64,000 nucleotides of DNA from assembly GCF_027988105.1 (NCBI RefSeq), contig NZ_JAQJZJ010000005.1:372001-436000 (forward strand), in the 5' to 3' direction. The translations under genes and the position numbers were made by a program. A model generated the notes under the pieces. It was given only the letters and a program-made list of their open reading frames with translations. It ran no database searches and was not told the DNA's origin. The DNA is from Pseudomonas aestuarii (lineage in GTDB: Bacteria > Pseudomonadota > Gammaproteobacteria > Pseudomonadales > Pseudomonadaceae). This document shows, piece after piece, positions 29,293 through 39,106 of the stretch (its first letter is position 1; each line of letters begins with the position of its first letter).

Positions 29293-30152
29293 TTCAACAG
29301 GCCGGCCGCCTGGGCTGCTTCCTCGATACCCTGGTAATTTTCGGCCTTGGTCGCGATGAAGCGGCTGGCGGCTTGCAGGTCGAGGATAGCCTTGTGTTGC
29401 GGGTTGGCCGGGTCGAGGGCGAGGAACGCCGCCTGGATCTTGTCGCGTACGACCGGGTCGAGGGTGCCGCGCACTGTCCAGTTGTAATCGAAGTAGGGCG
29501 CGGTGGTGGCGATTACCTTGACCTTGTCGGTATCGACCTTGCCGGTGGCGACCAGTTTGTCCCACACCGAGGCGTTGAGTACGCCGCCGTCGGCCTTGCC
29601 GGCCTGCACCCAGGCCGCGGTGGCGTCATGCGCGCCGGAGTAGGCGATGCGGCTGAAGAACTCTTCCGGGTTGATCCCGTCCTTGAGCATGAAATAGCGC
29701 GGCATCAAGCTGCCGGAGGTGGACGACACCGAACCGAAGGCGAAGGTCTTGCCTTTGAGGTCCTGCAGCGAGTGCACGGCCGGGTCGGCGCTGATGATCT
29801 TGCTGGTGAACTTCTCATCTTCGGCGCGCTGCACCAGCGGGATGGCGGGGTGTGCAGAGTCGGCGGTCTTCAGGCGCGCCTGGACGAAGGTGAAACCGCC
29901 CAGCCAGGCCAGGTCGACACGATCGGCGGCGAGGGCCTCGACCACGGCGGCATAGTCGGATACCGGGACGAACTCGACTTTCATGTCCAGCTGCTGTTCG
30001 AGGTAGGCGCCAAGCGGCTCGAATTTGCGCAACAGTTCGGTGGGGGCTTCATCGGGGATGGCCGAGACGCGCAATACATCGGCGGCTTGGGCGAATACGG
30101 TGGAAAAAGACAGGGCAAGGCCGACGGCCAGCGCAAAGGGACGCTTCAACAT
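29289..30152 (-). CDS. PhnD-type periplasmic binding protein (phosphonate or putative selenate ABC transporter)
   Basis: A 287-residue exported protein; signal peptide about residues 1-24, ending FAQAADV. The mature part has the PhnD fold ([55 protein letters not shown]). The sequence matches what I remember of the family named putative selenate ABC transporter binding protein, so the ligand may be an oxyanion rather than a phosphonate; no phosphonate-degradation gene is nearby. CGGAGAA precedes the ATG at 30152; the long upstream frame extension has no such support. Confidence 0.82.
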   Translation of the reverse strand: MLKRPFALAVGLALSFSTVFAQAADVLRVSAIPDEAPTELLRKFEPLGAYLEQQLDMKVEFVPVSDYAAVVEALAADRVDLAWLGGFTFVQARLKTADSAHPAIPLVQRAEDEKFTSKIISADPAVHSLQDLKGKTFAFGSVSSTSGSLMPRYFMLKDGINPEEFFSRIAYSGAHDATAAWVQAGKADGGVLNASVWDKLVATGKVDTDKVKVIATTAPYFDYNWTVRGTLDPVVRDKIQAAFLALDPANPQHKAILDLQAASRFIATKAENYQGIEEAAQAAGLLK

Positions 30153-30509
30153 GGGGGTTCTCCGGTTCAATAGCGGGGAAAGCCGGCGGAGTATAAAGGG
30201 AATCCTGCGCTTGTGGCGGTTGGGCTGAGAGGCTGTGAAAAAAAACACCCGCCTACTGCGGGCGTCTCCGAGCGACCGCTGCTGATATTTCGCTACGAAC
30301 GCCAGGTATCGGCCTCGCGACAGCGCTGGAGATGTGCCCACTGGCTGAGCAAGGCGCAGCGCTGCACCCGGATTGCCTCGGCGGCATCGGCAATACCCTC
30401 CGGTGGGTTTCGCCCTGCACCCGGCCCATGGCGGCTTCGATGCAGAGGTTCCGCGTTGCCCGGGCACCCTACGTTAAGATAGCCATGTCCTTTGAGCTGG
30501 AGTCGCATT
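30153..30509. other. Divergent intergenic region with terminator and possible gene relic
   Basis: A 357-base gap between phnD-like (minus) and the oxidoreductase gene (plus). It contains a minus-strand terminator at 30238-30264. In front of this, a minus-strand frame ending at 30293 (tail RVQRCALLSQWAHLQRCREA) looks protein-like, but lacks a credible 5' part. GTAGGGTG (minus strand, near 30470) and GGGCGAAACCCACCGG resemble the dispersed repeats of this genome. Confidence 0.5.
30238..30264 (-). terminator. Minus-strand hairpin with T8, upstream of the phnD-like gene
   Basis: On the minus strand CGCCCGC / GCGGGTG pairs over seven positions (one G-T) and is followed by eight Ts. It lies 86 bases before the phnD-like start codon. 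It is either the terminator of a lost upstream gene or a leader attenuator. Confidence 0.75.
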
Positions 30510-31412
30510 ATGTCTGCATCGATGACCACTTCCCTGCCGGCCCTGGCTTTCGCTGGCATCGGTCTGATGGGCTTGCCCATGACCCGGCGCCTGCTGGCCG
30601 CCGGTTATCCCCTGAGCGTGTGGAACCGTTCGCCGGACAAGTGCCTGCCGTTGCTCGAGCTGGGGGCGCAGCGTGCGCAAACCCCGGCCGAGTTGTGCAC
30701 CGATGCCGGCATGGTGATGCTCTGCCTGGCCAATACCGAGGTGGTGCGAGAGGTGGTGTTCGGCCCCGGTGGTATCGTCGAGGGTGCCCGCCCCGGGCAA
30801 CTGCTGGTGGATTTCTCCAGTCTGGAGCCGGCGGCGACCCGCGCGATGGCCGCCGAGTTGGAGCAGCGTTGCGGCATGCGCTGGGTTGATGCGCCCGTGT
30901 CCGGCGGCACGCCCGGCGCCGAGGCCGGCAGCCTGGCGATCATGGCGGGTGGCCGCGAGGAGGATGTCGAGCGGGCGCGACCGATCCTCGCCCACCTGGG
31001 GCAGCGCCTGACCCGCATGGGCGATGTCGGTGCCGGTCAGGTAACCAAGCTGTGCAACCAGATGATCGTCGCCTGCAACGCGCTGGTGATTGCCGAGGTG
31101 GTGGCCCTGGCGGAGCGGACCGGGGTCGATGCCAGCTTGCTCGCGCCGGCCTTGGCCGGTGGTTTTGCCGATTCAAAACCGCTGCAGATCCTCGCCCCGC
31201 AAATGGCCAGCAGCCAGTTCGAACCGATCAAATGGCATGTGCGCACCCTGCTCAAGGATCTGGACAGCGCGGTCAAGCTGTCGCGCGAGAGCGGTTCGGC
31301 CGCACCGCTCAGCGGCCTGGCGGCGCAGCTGATGCGCCTGCACGGTAGCCAGGGCAATCTGCAGCGCGATCCGGCCACGCTGGTGCAACTGTATCGGGAG
31401 AGCGAGGCATGA
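30510..31412 (+). CDS. NAD(P)-dependent beta-hydroxyacid dehydrogenase (GlxR/GarR-like)
   Basis: A 300-residue member of the 3-hydroxyisobutyrate/tartronate semialdehyde reductase family: Rossmann motif FAGIGLMGLPMTRRLL near residue 13, the substrate loop DAPVSGGTPGAEAGSLAIMA, and the catalytic lysine in GAGQVTKLCNQM. It overlaps the isomerase gene by four bases. A tartronate semialdehyde reductase (GlxR) beside a hydroxypyruvate isomerase would fit glyoxylate/glycerate metabolism, but no gcl carboligase is present, so the substrate is unproven. GGAG sits seven bases before the ATG at 30510. Confidence 0.83.
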   Translation: MSASMTTSLPALAFAGIGLMGLPMTRRLLAAGYPLSVWNRSPDKCLPLLELGAQRAQTPAELCTDAGMVMLCLANTEVVREVVFGPGGIVEGARPGQLLVDFSSLEPAATRAMAAELEQRCGMRWVDAPVSGGTPGAEAGSLAIMAGGREEDVERARPILAHLGQRLTRMGDVGAGQVTKLCNQMIVACNALVIAEVVALAERTGVDASLLAPALAGGFADSKPLQILAPQMASSQFEPIKWHVRTLLKDLDSAVKLSRESGSAAPLSGLAAQLMRLHGSQGNLQRDPATLVQLYRESEA

Positions 31413-32194
31413 AAATCTCCGCCAACCTGTCCCTGTTGTTCAACGAACGGCCGTTGCGCGAGCGCGTGGTGGCGGCCGCGGCGGCGGGCTTCGATGGTGT
31501 GGAAATCCAGTTTCCCTACGAGTTGGCGGCGATTCGCCTGAAGGAGGCGCTGGCAGCGGCGGGCATGCCGCTGGTGCTGATCAACCTGCCCGCTGGCGAC
31601 TTGCTCGACGGCGGTGCCGGTCTGGCGGCGGTGCCGGCACGCCAGGCCGAGTTCGACGCTGCGCTGCAGGAAGCCCTGACCTATGCGGCGATGGTCCGTC
31701 CCACCTGCGTCAATGTGCTGGCCGGACGCCTGGCCGCAGGCGTGAGTCGAGAGCTGGCGTTGGCGACCCTGGCCGCCAATCTGCACACAACGGCTGAAGC
31801 CTTTCAGCTGCTGGGGATCCGCGTGCTGGTGGAGGCGATCAACCCGCTGGATATGCCGGGCTTTTTGCTCAACACCCCCGAGCAGCTCGATGAGATGTTG
31901 CGCAGGGTCGGGCATCCCAATCTGGCGGCCCAGTACGACCTTTACCACATGGCGCGCCAAGGCGTGGACTTGGTGGTGGGCATCGAGCTGTTGGCTGGGC
32001 GCATCGGCCATGTGCAGTTCGCCGATTGCCCCGGGCGCGGGGCACCTGGAACCGGTCGGCTCGAGTTTGCCCCGGTCCTGGCGGCGCTCGAGCGTACCGG
32101 CTATCAGGGCTGGCTGGGTGCCGAATACCTGCCCGGTGAAGCGGGGACGCAGGCGGGACTGGCTTGGCTGGGCCACTGGCGCAGCGCCGGCTGA
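31409..32194 (+). CDS. Hydroxypyruvate isomerase-like TIM-barrel protein (Hyi/OtnI family)
   Basis: A 261-residue AP-endonuclease-2-like TIM barrel: KISANLSLLFNERPLRERVV, GFDGVEIQFPYE, VLVEAINPLDMPGFLL with the metal-binding Glu, QYDLYHMARQG, and GHVQFADCPGRGAPGTG near the end. Family members isomerise hydroxypyruvate and tartronate semialdehyde, or 2-oxotetronate. Overlapping (ATGA) with the dehydrogenase gene, it probably supplies the substrate of that enzyme. Cytoplasmic. Confidence 0.85.
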   Translation: MKISANLSLLFNERPLRERVVAAAAAGFDGVEIQFPYELAAIRLKEALAAAGMPLVLINLPAGDLLDGGAGLAAVPARQAEFDAALQEALTYAAMVRPTCVNVLAGRLAAGVSRELALATLAANLHTTAEAFQLLGIRVLVEAINPLDMPGFLLNTPEQLDEMLRRVGHPNLAAQYDLYHMARQGVDLVVGIELLAGRIGHVQFADCPGRGAPGTGRLEFAPVLAALERTGYQGWLGAEYLPGEAGTQAGLAWLGHWRSAG

Positions 32195-32209
32195 CGACCC
32201 GGTCGGGCG

Positions 32210-33880
32210 TTACACCAGGGGCAGGGTGTCGCCGGAGGAAAAGCGTTCGACCCGATTGCGCCCCAGCTGCTTGGCGCGATAGAGCATCAGGTCGGCGCAG
32301 TGCACCAATTCGCCCAGGCCTTGTCCGGGCTGCCACTGCGCCACACCAAAGCTGCCGGTAACGCCGATGCTTCCGGTCAGTGGTTCGGCGGCGAGCAGGC
32401 CGCGGAGTTTTTCCGCGATCAGGTAGGCCTGATCGAGGTCGGTGTGCGGCATGAGGATGATGAACTCCTCACCACCCCAGCGGCTCAGGCTGTCGGAGTC
32501 GCGCAGGTGGGACCTGATCCGTTGCGCCACGCCAGTGAGGACACAGTCGCCGACGTCGTGGCCATACTGGTCGTTGACCGACTTGAAGCGGTCGATATCG
32601 AGAAACACCAAGGCCAGGGGAAAACCATAGCGCTCGGCTCGCTTGATTTCGTTGTGCGCCAGTTCTTCGATCTTCAGGCGTGACCACTGTCCGGTCAGGC
32701 GGTCGGTGTTGGCCAGGCGTTCCAGTTGCAGGTTGCTGTCACGCAACTCCTGCTCGGCCTGCTGCCGGCGCCTGACCTCCAGGCGCAGCTTCTGCGTCAG
32801 GCGGGCGAAGCGCAACGCCACGGCGCCCACCAGCAACAGGACCAGCAAGGCCCCACCAAGCACCTGGTAGAGCAGGCTGTTGTCGGTTGCCACCTTGTGC
32901 TTGTAGATAAAGCCATCCAGTTCGATCGGTCCTTCGGCCATGCCCAGATCCAGGTAGCTTTGCGCAATGGCTTGCCAGCGCCCCGGGTTCATGTGCCCCA
33001 GTTGCACCAGCTCGGGCATGATCAGTTTCTTCAGTTGCTCGGCTTCGAAACGCAAATGTTCCAGGCTCTTGTCGGGGGCGTAGCGTTGATGAACCAGTTG
33101 CACGCTTTCATCGAGGTTGTCCAGGGCGTATTGCCACCCCCGCAGACTGGCCTGGATAAAGGCCTCGACCTGCGCCGGACTTTGCTGCAACAGGGCTTCG
33201 CGCGTGGTCAGCACGTCATTGTAGAAATTGACCCCATATTCGCGCGGGTTGATCAGCCGGTAAGGCACCTTCTGCTGTTGCAGCCAGAACGGTTCGTTGG
33301 AAATGTAACCGTCGTAGGCGTCGGTCTTGCCGTCGATCAGGTCTTGCGGGTTGAAACTGGTCTGCTGCAGCTGCAGCTGGTCGCGATCGACGCCTTCGCG
33401 GGCCAGGGTTATAAGCAGTTCGGCGCTTTCCGGCGCGGGCATCAGCATCGCGCGCTTGCCGGCCAGATCCTGTGGCGTGTAGATGTCCGAGTCGGCGCGC
33501 ACTATCCACGCGACGGGTGAGCTCTGCATGATTGCCGCCAGCGCCACCAGCGGTTTGCCCTGCATCCGCGCGATGATCAGGCCGCTGTTGGCGATGGCAA
33601 AATCGGTATCACCTTCGAGCAGGAGGTCTATCGGATTTGGTTTGCCGGGCCCGCCCGGGTGGATTTCCACCTCCAGCCCGGCCTGCGCATAGAAGCCTTT
33701 TTCCAGGGCCATGTAGTAGCCGGCGAATTGGAACTGAGGCAGCCAGCGCAGTTGCAGGCGCATTTTCTCCGCGGCCATGGCTTCGCTCAGGCACGGCAAC
33801 TGCATCAGCAGCAGGGCGAGAACTAGGCGCAGCGAAGTGGTGTTGCGCTTGCCGGGTGGTGTTTCAACGGGTAGGGACAT
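32210..33880 (-). CDS. Membrane diguanylate cyclase with NMT1/THI5-like periplasmic sensor
   Basis: A 556-residue protein: signal peptide or anchor near 16-37, an NMT1/THI5-like periplasmic binding domain (about 40-330; LQLRWLPQFQFAGYYMALEK, NEPFWLQQQ), one transmembrane helix (about 336-358), a short coiled coil (360-390) and a GGDEF domain. The active motif is GGEEF at 469-473, and an I-site RDSD lies at 460-463. The NMT1-like domain usually binds pyrimidine or thiamine-precursor-type ligands in transporters; here it probably regulates c-di-GMP synthesis in response to a periplasmic ligand, whose identity is unknown. Confidence 0.9.
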   Translation of the reverse strand: MSLPVETPPGKRNTTSLRLVLALLLMQLPCLSEAMAAEKMRLQLRWLPQFQFAGYYMALEKGFYAQAGLEVEIHPGGPGKPNPIDLLLEGDTDFAIANSGLIIARMQGKPLVALAAIMQSSPVAWIVRADSDIYTPQDLAGKRAMLMPAPESAELLITLAREGVDRDQLQLQQTSFNPQDLIDGKTDAYDGYISNEPFWLQQQKVPYRLINPREYGVNFYNDVLTTREALLQQSPAQVEAFIQASLRGWQYALDNLDESVQLVHQRYAPDKSLEHLRFEAEQLKKLIMPELVQLGHMNPGRWQAIAQSYLDLGMAEGPIELDGFIYKHKVATDNSLLYQVLGGALLVLLLVGAVALRFARLTQKLRLEVRRRQQAEQELRDSNLQLERLANTDRLTGQWSRLKIEELAHNEIKRAERYGFPLALVFLDIDRFKSVNDQYGHDVGDCVLTGVAQRIRSHLRDSDSLSRWGGEEFIILMPHTDLDQAYLIAEKLRGLLAAEPLTGSIGVTGSFGVAQWQPGQGLGELVHCADLMLYRAKQLGRNRVERFSSGDTLPLV

Positions 33881-34608
33881 GGCGACCTGTTGCTGACTCA
33901 GCGTTAATGTTGCCTGGTAAAACCATCAACAGTGAGTGGTCACGGTAACGGCCCTGGCTGTCAGTCGTGACCCGCGCTCTCGTCGATTATCGCTGTCGCC
34001 GGTTATGCGTGAAGAGGATGGCGATCTGGCATGAGTATAGTGAGTTCGTGCATAGGGCAAGGCCATGGCCGCGGATCGGCATGCCCGGAGGCAGGCTGCT
34101 GCTGCCGAACGGCAGCCAATCTCGTTGCTATCGCAGCTCTTGCGCTTTACCAGGCGGCAGTCGAAGTGTCGTCCGACGCCTTTGCCGGCCTGAGGTTCTG
34201 TTGGGCGACGTCGGCAGCGCCGAGGGCGAATAAATCGAATCGATCGAGTACGCCGGTGGCGGCTACCGGGATGTCGGTAGTGTGCGGCCCGGCGCAAACA
34301 GTGGCATGTCCTCGTGCAGCTGGATGGTTCTTGATCATGCGCAGCGCGATTCAGGCTATGGAAAGCCTCGACGCAGACGGCTGGCGGAACACCTGACCAC
34401 TCAAGGCCAAGCAACATTTCATCAGTGAATTCGCAGTGCAGAGGATTGCGCGGGCGCGGCGATTCACCGACATCAGCGCTGTAAATAGTCACAGACAGCC
34501 CAGGCTGCAGGCTCTAGATTCGACTGCGCAGGCGCCAGGCAGTTACTGTCAGGCAGGCTCGTGCACTCGCGCCGAATCGCGCTCATGACAATAACCAGAG
34601 ATGATTCC
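33881..34608. other. 728-base intergenic region, no gene recognised
   Basis: Between the NMT1-GGDEF gene and the MFS gene. Several frames of 60 to 190 codons cross it on both strands, but they are Arg/Ser/Cys-rich, lack ribosome binding sites and resemble no family I know. It may be a decayed gene. The two divergent promoters should lie at its ends. Confidence 0.45.
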
Positions 34609-35943
34609 ATGCAGCAGTCCCAACAAGCGGCGAACGCCTGGCGCATTCTGTTCCTGCTATTTCTCGCCAACTTGTTCAACTTCTTCGACCGTACCATCCC
34701 GGCCATCATCATCGAGCCGATTCGCCTGGAGTGGGGCCTCAGCGATTTTCAGATAGGCTTGATCGGTACTGCCTTCACCATCGTCTATGCCATAGCCGGC
34801 GTGCCCTTGGGCCGCATGGCCGACACCGGCGCGCGGCGCAAGATCATGGGTTGGGGCTTGGTGGTATGGAGTAGCTTGACCGCCGTCAACGGCCTGGCCT
34901 GGAATTTCTGGAGCTTCCTGTTGGTACGCATGGGTATTGGCATCGGTGAGGCGAGCTATGCGCCGGCGGCCAACTCACTGATTGGTGACCTGTTTCCACC
35001 CCACAAGCGCGCTCGAGCTATGGGCATCTTCATGCTCGGCTTGCCGCTGGGGCTGTTGCTGGCGTTCTTCACCATCGGCGCCATGGTCGAGGCCTTCGAC
35101 AGCTGGCGCGCGCCTTTCTTCATCGCTGCCGTGCCGGGGATAATCCTCGCGCTGTTCATGTTCTTCATCAAGGAGCCCAGGCGCGGTGCGGCGGAAGCCG
35201 TGCAGGTGGCGACCACTGCGGTGGACAAGCCGCTGCGCAAGGTGCTGGCGATCCGCACCTTCTGGTGGCTGGTACTCGCCGGCCTGGCCTTCAACTTCGC
35301 AAGCTACGCCTGCAACTCCTTCATGGTGCCGATGCTGCAGCGGTATTTCCTCATGCCGTTGGGGCAGGCGGCGGTGGCCACCGGGGTGATCGTCGGTGTG
35401 ACCGGCTTGTTAGGCCTGACGCTGGGCGGCTGGATGGCCGATCGCATTCATCAGCATTCGGCAACCGGGCGTCTGCTGTTCGCCGCCGTGAGCATGCTCA
35501 TCGCCGCCGGAGCCACCAGCTATGCGCTGCTGGCCGGGCGCATCGAGGTCGGCGTATTCGTTGCAGTCTTCAGCGTCGGCTGGTTGTTCGCGTACAACTT
35601 CTACACCTGCGTCTACACGGCGCTTCAGGATGTCGTCGAGCCGCGCTTGCGCGCCACCGCCATGGCGTTGTTTTTCGCCGGTCTGTACCTGCTCGGTGGC
35701 GGTCTCGGCCCCATTGGCGTGGGCCTGCTGTCCGATCATTTCGCCCAGGCGGCGATGCTCGCCGCTGGTGTCAGTGAGATGACCGAGGTCTTCAAGGCGG
35801 AAGGCCTGCATGATGCGATGCTGCTGATCCCGGTGGCACTGTTTCTCACCATGTTGGCGCTGCTGCAGGCCTCGCGCTGCTTTGTCGCCGACTCCACGCG
35901 GATGCATGCCAGTATGGCCGGGGCCGAGCCGCTGCCGGCCTAA
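34609..35943 (+). CDS. MFS transporter (spinster-like family)
   Basis: A 444-residue membrane protein with twelve predicted helices. Family motifs are present: NLFNFFDRTIPAIIIEPIRL at helix one, GRMADTGARRKIMGWGLVVW (loop 2-3 motif A), and GIGEASYAPAANSLIGDLFP at helix five. The spinster-like MFS branch includes bacterial transporters of unknown organic substrates. The ATG at 34609 follows CAGAGATGA; an in-frame ATG 24 bases upstream is possible. A bidirectional terminator follows it. Confidence 0.85.
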   Translation: MQQSQQAANAWRILFLLFLANLFNFFDRTIPAIIIEPIRLEWGLSDFQIGLIGTAFTIVYAIAGVPLGRMADTGARRKIMGWGLVVWSSLTAVNGLAWNFWSFLLVRMGIGIGEASYAPAANSLIGDLFPPHKRARAMGIFMLGLPLGLLLAFFTIGAMVEAFDSWRAPFFIAAVPGIILALFMFFIKEPRRGAAEAVQVATTAVDKPLRKVLAIRTFWWLVLAGLAFNFASYACNSFMVPMLQRYFLMPLGQAAVATGVIVGVTGLLGLTLGGWMADRIHQHSATGRLLFAAVSMLIAAGATSYALLAGRIEVGVFVAVFSVGWLFAYNFYTCVYTALQDVVEPRLRATAMALFFAGLYLLGGGLGPIGVGLLSDHFAQAAMLAAGVSEMTEVFKAEGLHDAMLLIPVALFLTMLALLQASRCFVADSTRMHASMAGAEPLPA

Positions 35944-36041
35944 TGTGGGAGGGGCCGGGCGGCGCTCCGCTTTAGCCGCGACAAGCCGGAGGCGTTTCGA
36001 ATCGCGGCTGAAGCCCCTTCCACAGCCTGTCACCCTGAACG

Positions 36042-36070
36042 AAAAAGGCCCGCAAGTGCGGGCCTTTTTT
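36042..36070. terminator. Bidirectional terminator between the MFS gene and rapA
   Basis: AAGGCCCGC / GCGGGCCTT stem around a four-base loop, flanked by five As on the left and six Ts on the right, between the convergent MFS and rapA genes. It can serve both strands. Confidence 0.9.
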
Positions 36071-36086
36071 GTTTCAAACGCTCACG

Positions 36087-38930
36087 TCAGCCAGCCACCA
36101 GCACCCGAATCGCTTCCAGGCGCAGGGCGGCTTTGTCGAACAAGGCCAGGCCTTGTTCGCGCTGCCGCCGCAGGGCGGTGAGTTCGCTGTCGCGCACGCT
36201 CGGGTTGACCGCTTGCAGGGCCGTCAGGCGCGCCAGCTCTTCTTCAGTGTCGGCGGCCAGGCGCCGTTTGGCCTCGGCCACCCGCTCGATGTGGCGTGGC
36301 GCGACCTTGTTTTCGCCGGCATTGATCAGCGGATTGAGGGTGTCGCGCTGGGCCTGGACGAATTTGTTGGCGCTGGCACGCGGCACGCTTTCGAGCTGGT
36401 CGTTGAGGGTTTCGAACGCCACCTTGTGCGCCAGGTCGTTGCCGCTGCTGTCGAGCAGGCAGCGCAACGCCGCCGGCGGCAGGTAGCGCCCCAGTTGCAG
36501 GGCGCGTGGCGCGACCACTTCGCTGACATACAGCAGTTCGAGCAGCACGGTGCCGGGTTTCAGCGCCTTGTTCTTGATCAGCGCCACCCCGGTGTTGCCC
36601 ATCGAACCGGCACGCACCAGGTCCATGCCGCCTTGCACCATCGGGTGCTCCCAGGTGAGGAACTGCATGTCCTCGCGGGCCAGGGCCAGGTCGCGGTCGT
36701 AGGTGATGGTCACGCCTTCGTCGTCGCCGAGCGGGAAGCTGGCATCCAGCATTTTCTCGCTGGGACGCAGGATCAGGGCGTTGTCGGAGTGGTCTTCACT
36801 GTCGATGCCGAAGGCGTCGAACAGTTGCTCCATGTAGATCGGCAGGGCGAACTGGTCGTCTTGTTCGATAATCGCCTCGACCAGGGCTTCACCCTCACCG
36901 GCACCGCCGGAATTGAGCTCGAGCAAGCGGTCGCGACCGGCATGCAGCTCGCTTTCCAGGCGCTCGCGCTCGGCTTTTGCGGCATCCACCAGGCTTTTCC
37001 ATTCGTCGTCGTCGCCGCTTTCCAGCAGCGGCAGCAGGCGGCTGCCGAACTGGTGCTGCAGGGCATTGCCGGTCGGGCAGGTGGCGAGGAAGGCATTCAG
37101 CGCCTGGTGATACCACTGGAACAGGCGCTCTTGCGGGCTGTTTTCCAGATAAGGCACATGCAGCTGGATACGGTGCTTCTGGCCGATCCGGTCGAGGCGG
37201 CCGATGCGCTGCTCGAGCAGGTCCGGGTGGGCCGGCAGATCGAACAGCACCAGATGGTGGGCGAACTGGAAGTTGCGGCCTTCGCTGCCGATTTCCGAGC
37301 AGATCAGCACCTGGGCGCCGAATTCTTCGTCGGCGAAGTAGGCGGCGGCGCGATCGCGCTCGAGAATGTTCATGCCTTCATGGAACACGGTGGCGGCGAT
37401 GCCCTTGCGCACGCGCAGGGCGTCTTCCAGATCCATGGCCGTTTCGGCGTGGGCGCAGATCACCAGCACCTTGACCCGCTTGAGCATCTTCAGGGTGTCG
37501 ATCAGCCATTCGACGCGCGGATCGAAATGCCACCAGCGCTGCTCCTCGTCGACCTCGGCCTGGGCCTGGTAGCTGACTTCCGGGTACAGGTCCGGGTGCT
37601 CGCCGATCGGCAGCTCCATATACAGGTCGGGGCTTGGCAGCGGGTAGGCATGCAGCTCACGTTCGGGGAAACCCTGCACGGCGGCGCGGGTGTTGCGAAA
37701 CAGCAGGCGGCCGGTGCCGTGACGGTCGAGCAGCTCGCGCACCAGGCGTGCCGAGGCTTCTTTATCGCCGGCATTGACCGCGGCGAGCAGTTCTTCGCCC
37801 TCGGCGCCGAGAAAGTCATGGATGGTCTGGTGCGCGGTGGCCGACAGGCGGCCCTGGTCGAGCAGCTCCTGCACGGCTTCGGCCACCGGACGGTAGTTGG
37901 CGCTTTCGGCGCGGAAGGCGGCAAGGTCATGAAAGCGGTTGGGGTCTAGCAGGCGCAGGCGGGCGAAGTGGCTGTCCTGGCCGAGCTGTTCCGGGGTGGC
38001 GGTGAGCAGCAGTACGCCGGGAATCACCTGCGCAAGCTGTTCGACCAGGCTGTATTCCACGCTGGCGTGCTCCGGGTGCCAGACCAGGTGATGGGCCTCG
38101 TCGACCACCAGCAGATCCCAGTCGGCGGCGAAGAGCGCGTCCTGGGCGCGTTCGTCTTCGCGCAGCCATTCCAGGGCAACCAGGGCCAACTGGCAATCCT
38201 CGAAGGGATTGCTGGCGTCGCTCTCGATAAAGCGCTCGGCGTCGAACAGCGCCACATCCAGGTTGAAGCGCCGGCGCATTTCCACCAGCCATTGGTGCTG
38301 GAGGTTTTCCGGCACCAGGATCAGCACGCGATTGGCGCGGCCGGAGAGCAACTGGCGATGGATCACCAGACCGGCTTCGATGGTCTTGCCCAGGCCCACT
38401 TCGTCGGCCAGCAATACCCGTGGGGCGATGCGGTCGGCGACTTCGCGGGCGATGTGCAGCTGGTGCGCGATCGGTTGCGCACGAACACCACCCAGGCCCC
38501 AGAGCGAGGATTGCAATTGCTTGCTGGTGAACGCGAGGGTGCGGTAGCGCAGGGCGAACCAGGGCAGGGGGTCGATCTGCCCGGCGAACAGGCGGTCGCT
38601 GGCCAGACGGAACTGAATGAAGTTGGACAGCTGGGTTTCCGGCAGGCTGATGCTCTGGCTCTGCCCGTTGAGACCGTGATAAACCAGCAGGCCGTCGAGG
38701 TCGTCGACTTCCTGGACGGTCAGCTTCCAGCCTTCGAAATGGGTGATTTCGTCGCCCGGGGAGAAGCGCACGCGGGTCAGCGGTGCATTGTTCGCAGCAT
38801 ACTGGCGGGTTTCGCCAGTGGCCGGGTAGAGTACGGTGAGCATCCGGCCGTCCTGCATGAGGACGGTGCCCAAGCCCAACTCCGCTTCGCTGTCACTGAT
38901 CCAGCGTTGCCCCGGTTCATACTGCGCCAT
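36087..38930 (-). CDS. rapA: RNA polymerase-associated SWI2/SNF2 ATPase RapA
   Basis: A 947-residue RapA, close to the E. coli length of 968. It binds RNA polymerase and recycles it from stalled post-termination complexes. Visible: N-terminal Tudor-like domains starting [23 protein letters not shown]2 motif [18 protein letters not shown], motif [12 protein letters not shown], and the helicase C motifs ([25 protein letters not shown]). It lies next to the alkB-like block as in P. aeruginosa (PA3308-PA3306, from memory). Confidence 0.96.
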   Translation of the reverse strand: MAQYEPGQRWISDSEAELGLGTVLMQDGRMLTVLYPATGETRQYAANNAPLTRVRFSPGDEITHFEGWKLTVQEVDDLDGLLVYHGLNGQSQSISLPETQLSNFIQFRLASDRLFAGQIDPLPWFALRYRTLAFTSKQLQSSLWGLGGVRAQPIAHQLHIAREVADRIAPRVLLADEVGLGKTIEAGLVIHRQLLSGRANRVLILVPENLQHQWLVEMRRRFNLDVALFDAERFIESDASNPFEDCQLALVALEWLREDERAQDALFAADWDLLVVDEAHHLVWHPEHASVEYSLVEQLAQVIPGVLLLTATPEQLGQDSHFARLRLLDPNRFHDLAAFRAESANYRPVAEAVQELLDQGRLSATAHQTIHDFLGAEGEELLAAVNAGDKEASARLVRELLDRHGTGRLLFRNTRAAVQGFPERELHAYPLPSPDLYMELPIGEHPDLYPEVSYQAQAEVDEEQRWWHFDPRVEWLIDTLKMLKRVKVLVICAHAETAMDLEDALRVRKGIAATVFHEGMNILERDRAAAYFADEEFGAQVLICSEIGSEGRNFQFAHHLVLFDLPAHPDLLEQRIGRLDRIGQKHRIQLHVPYLENSPQERLFQWYHQALNAFLATCPTGNALQHQFGSRLLPLLESGDDDEWKSLVDAAKAERERLESELHAGRDRLLELNSGGAGEGEALVEAIIEQDDQFALPIYMEQLFDAFGIDSEDHSDNALILRPSEKMLDASFPLGDDEGVTITYDRDLALAREDMQFLTWEHPMVQGGMDLVRAGSMGNTGVALIKNKALKPGTVLLELLYVSEVVAPRALQLGRYLPPAALRCLLDSSGNDLAHKVAFETLNDQLESVPRASANKFVQAQRDTLNPLINAGENKVAPRHIERVAEAKRRLAADTEEELARLTALQAVNPSVRDSELTALRRQREQGLALFDKAALRLEAIRVLVAG

Positions 38931-39106
38931 GCCTGTCTCCCGCGTGAAAAAGCCGACTATGGTAACGGAACGCCAGGCCTAGGCCAAAGGCGCAATGCTG
39001 CTTAAGCGGCACTTATTCGGCGATACTTGAATGGGAAGTGTAGCGAGACCGCGCTCAAGTTGGCGTCCAAGTGGCCGACAGCCTGACCAAAGGAGGACTG
39101 CATAAA

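Noticed and set aside
28496..29565. Extended starts of the PhnC-, PhnE- and PhnD-like frames
   Set aside because: The extra N-terminal parts are Arg/Gly/Pro-rich shadows; start codons that overlap the upstream stops explain the coupling better.
33926..34492. 188-codon minus-strand frame in the gap before the MFS gene
   Set aside because: Very Arg/Cys/Ser-rich, no ribosome binding site, no recognisable family.
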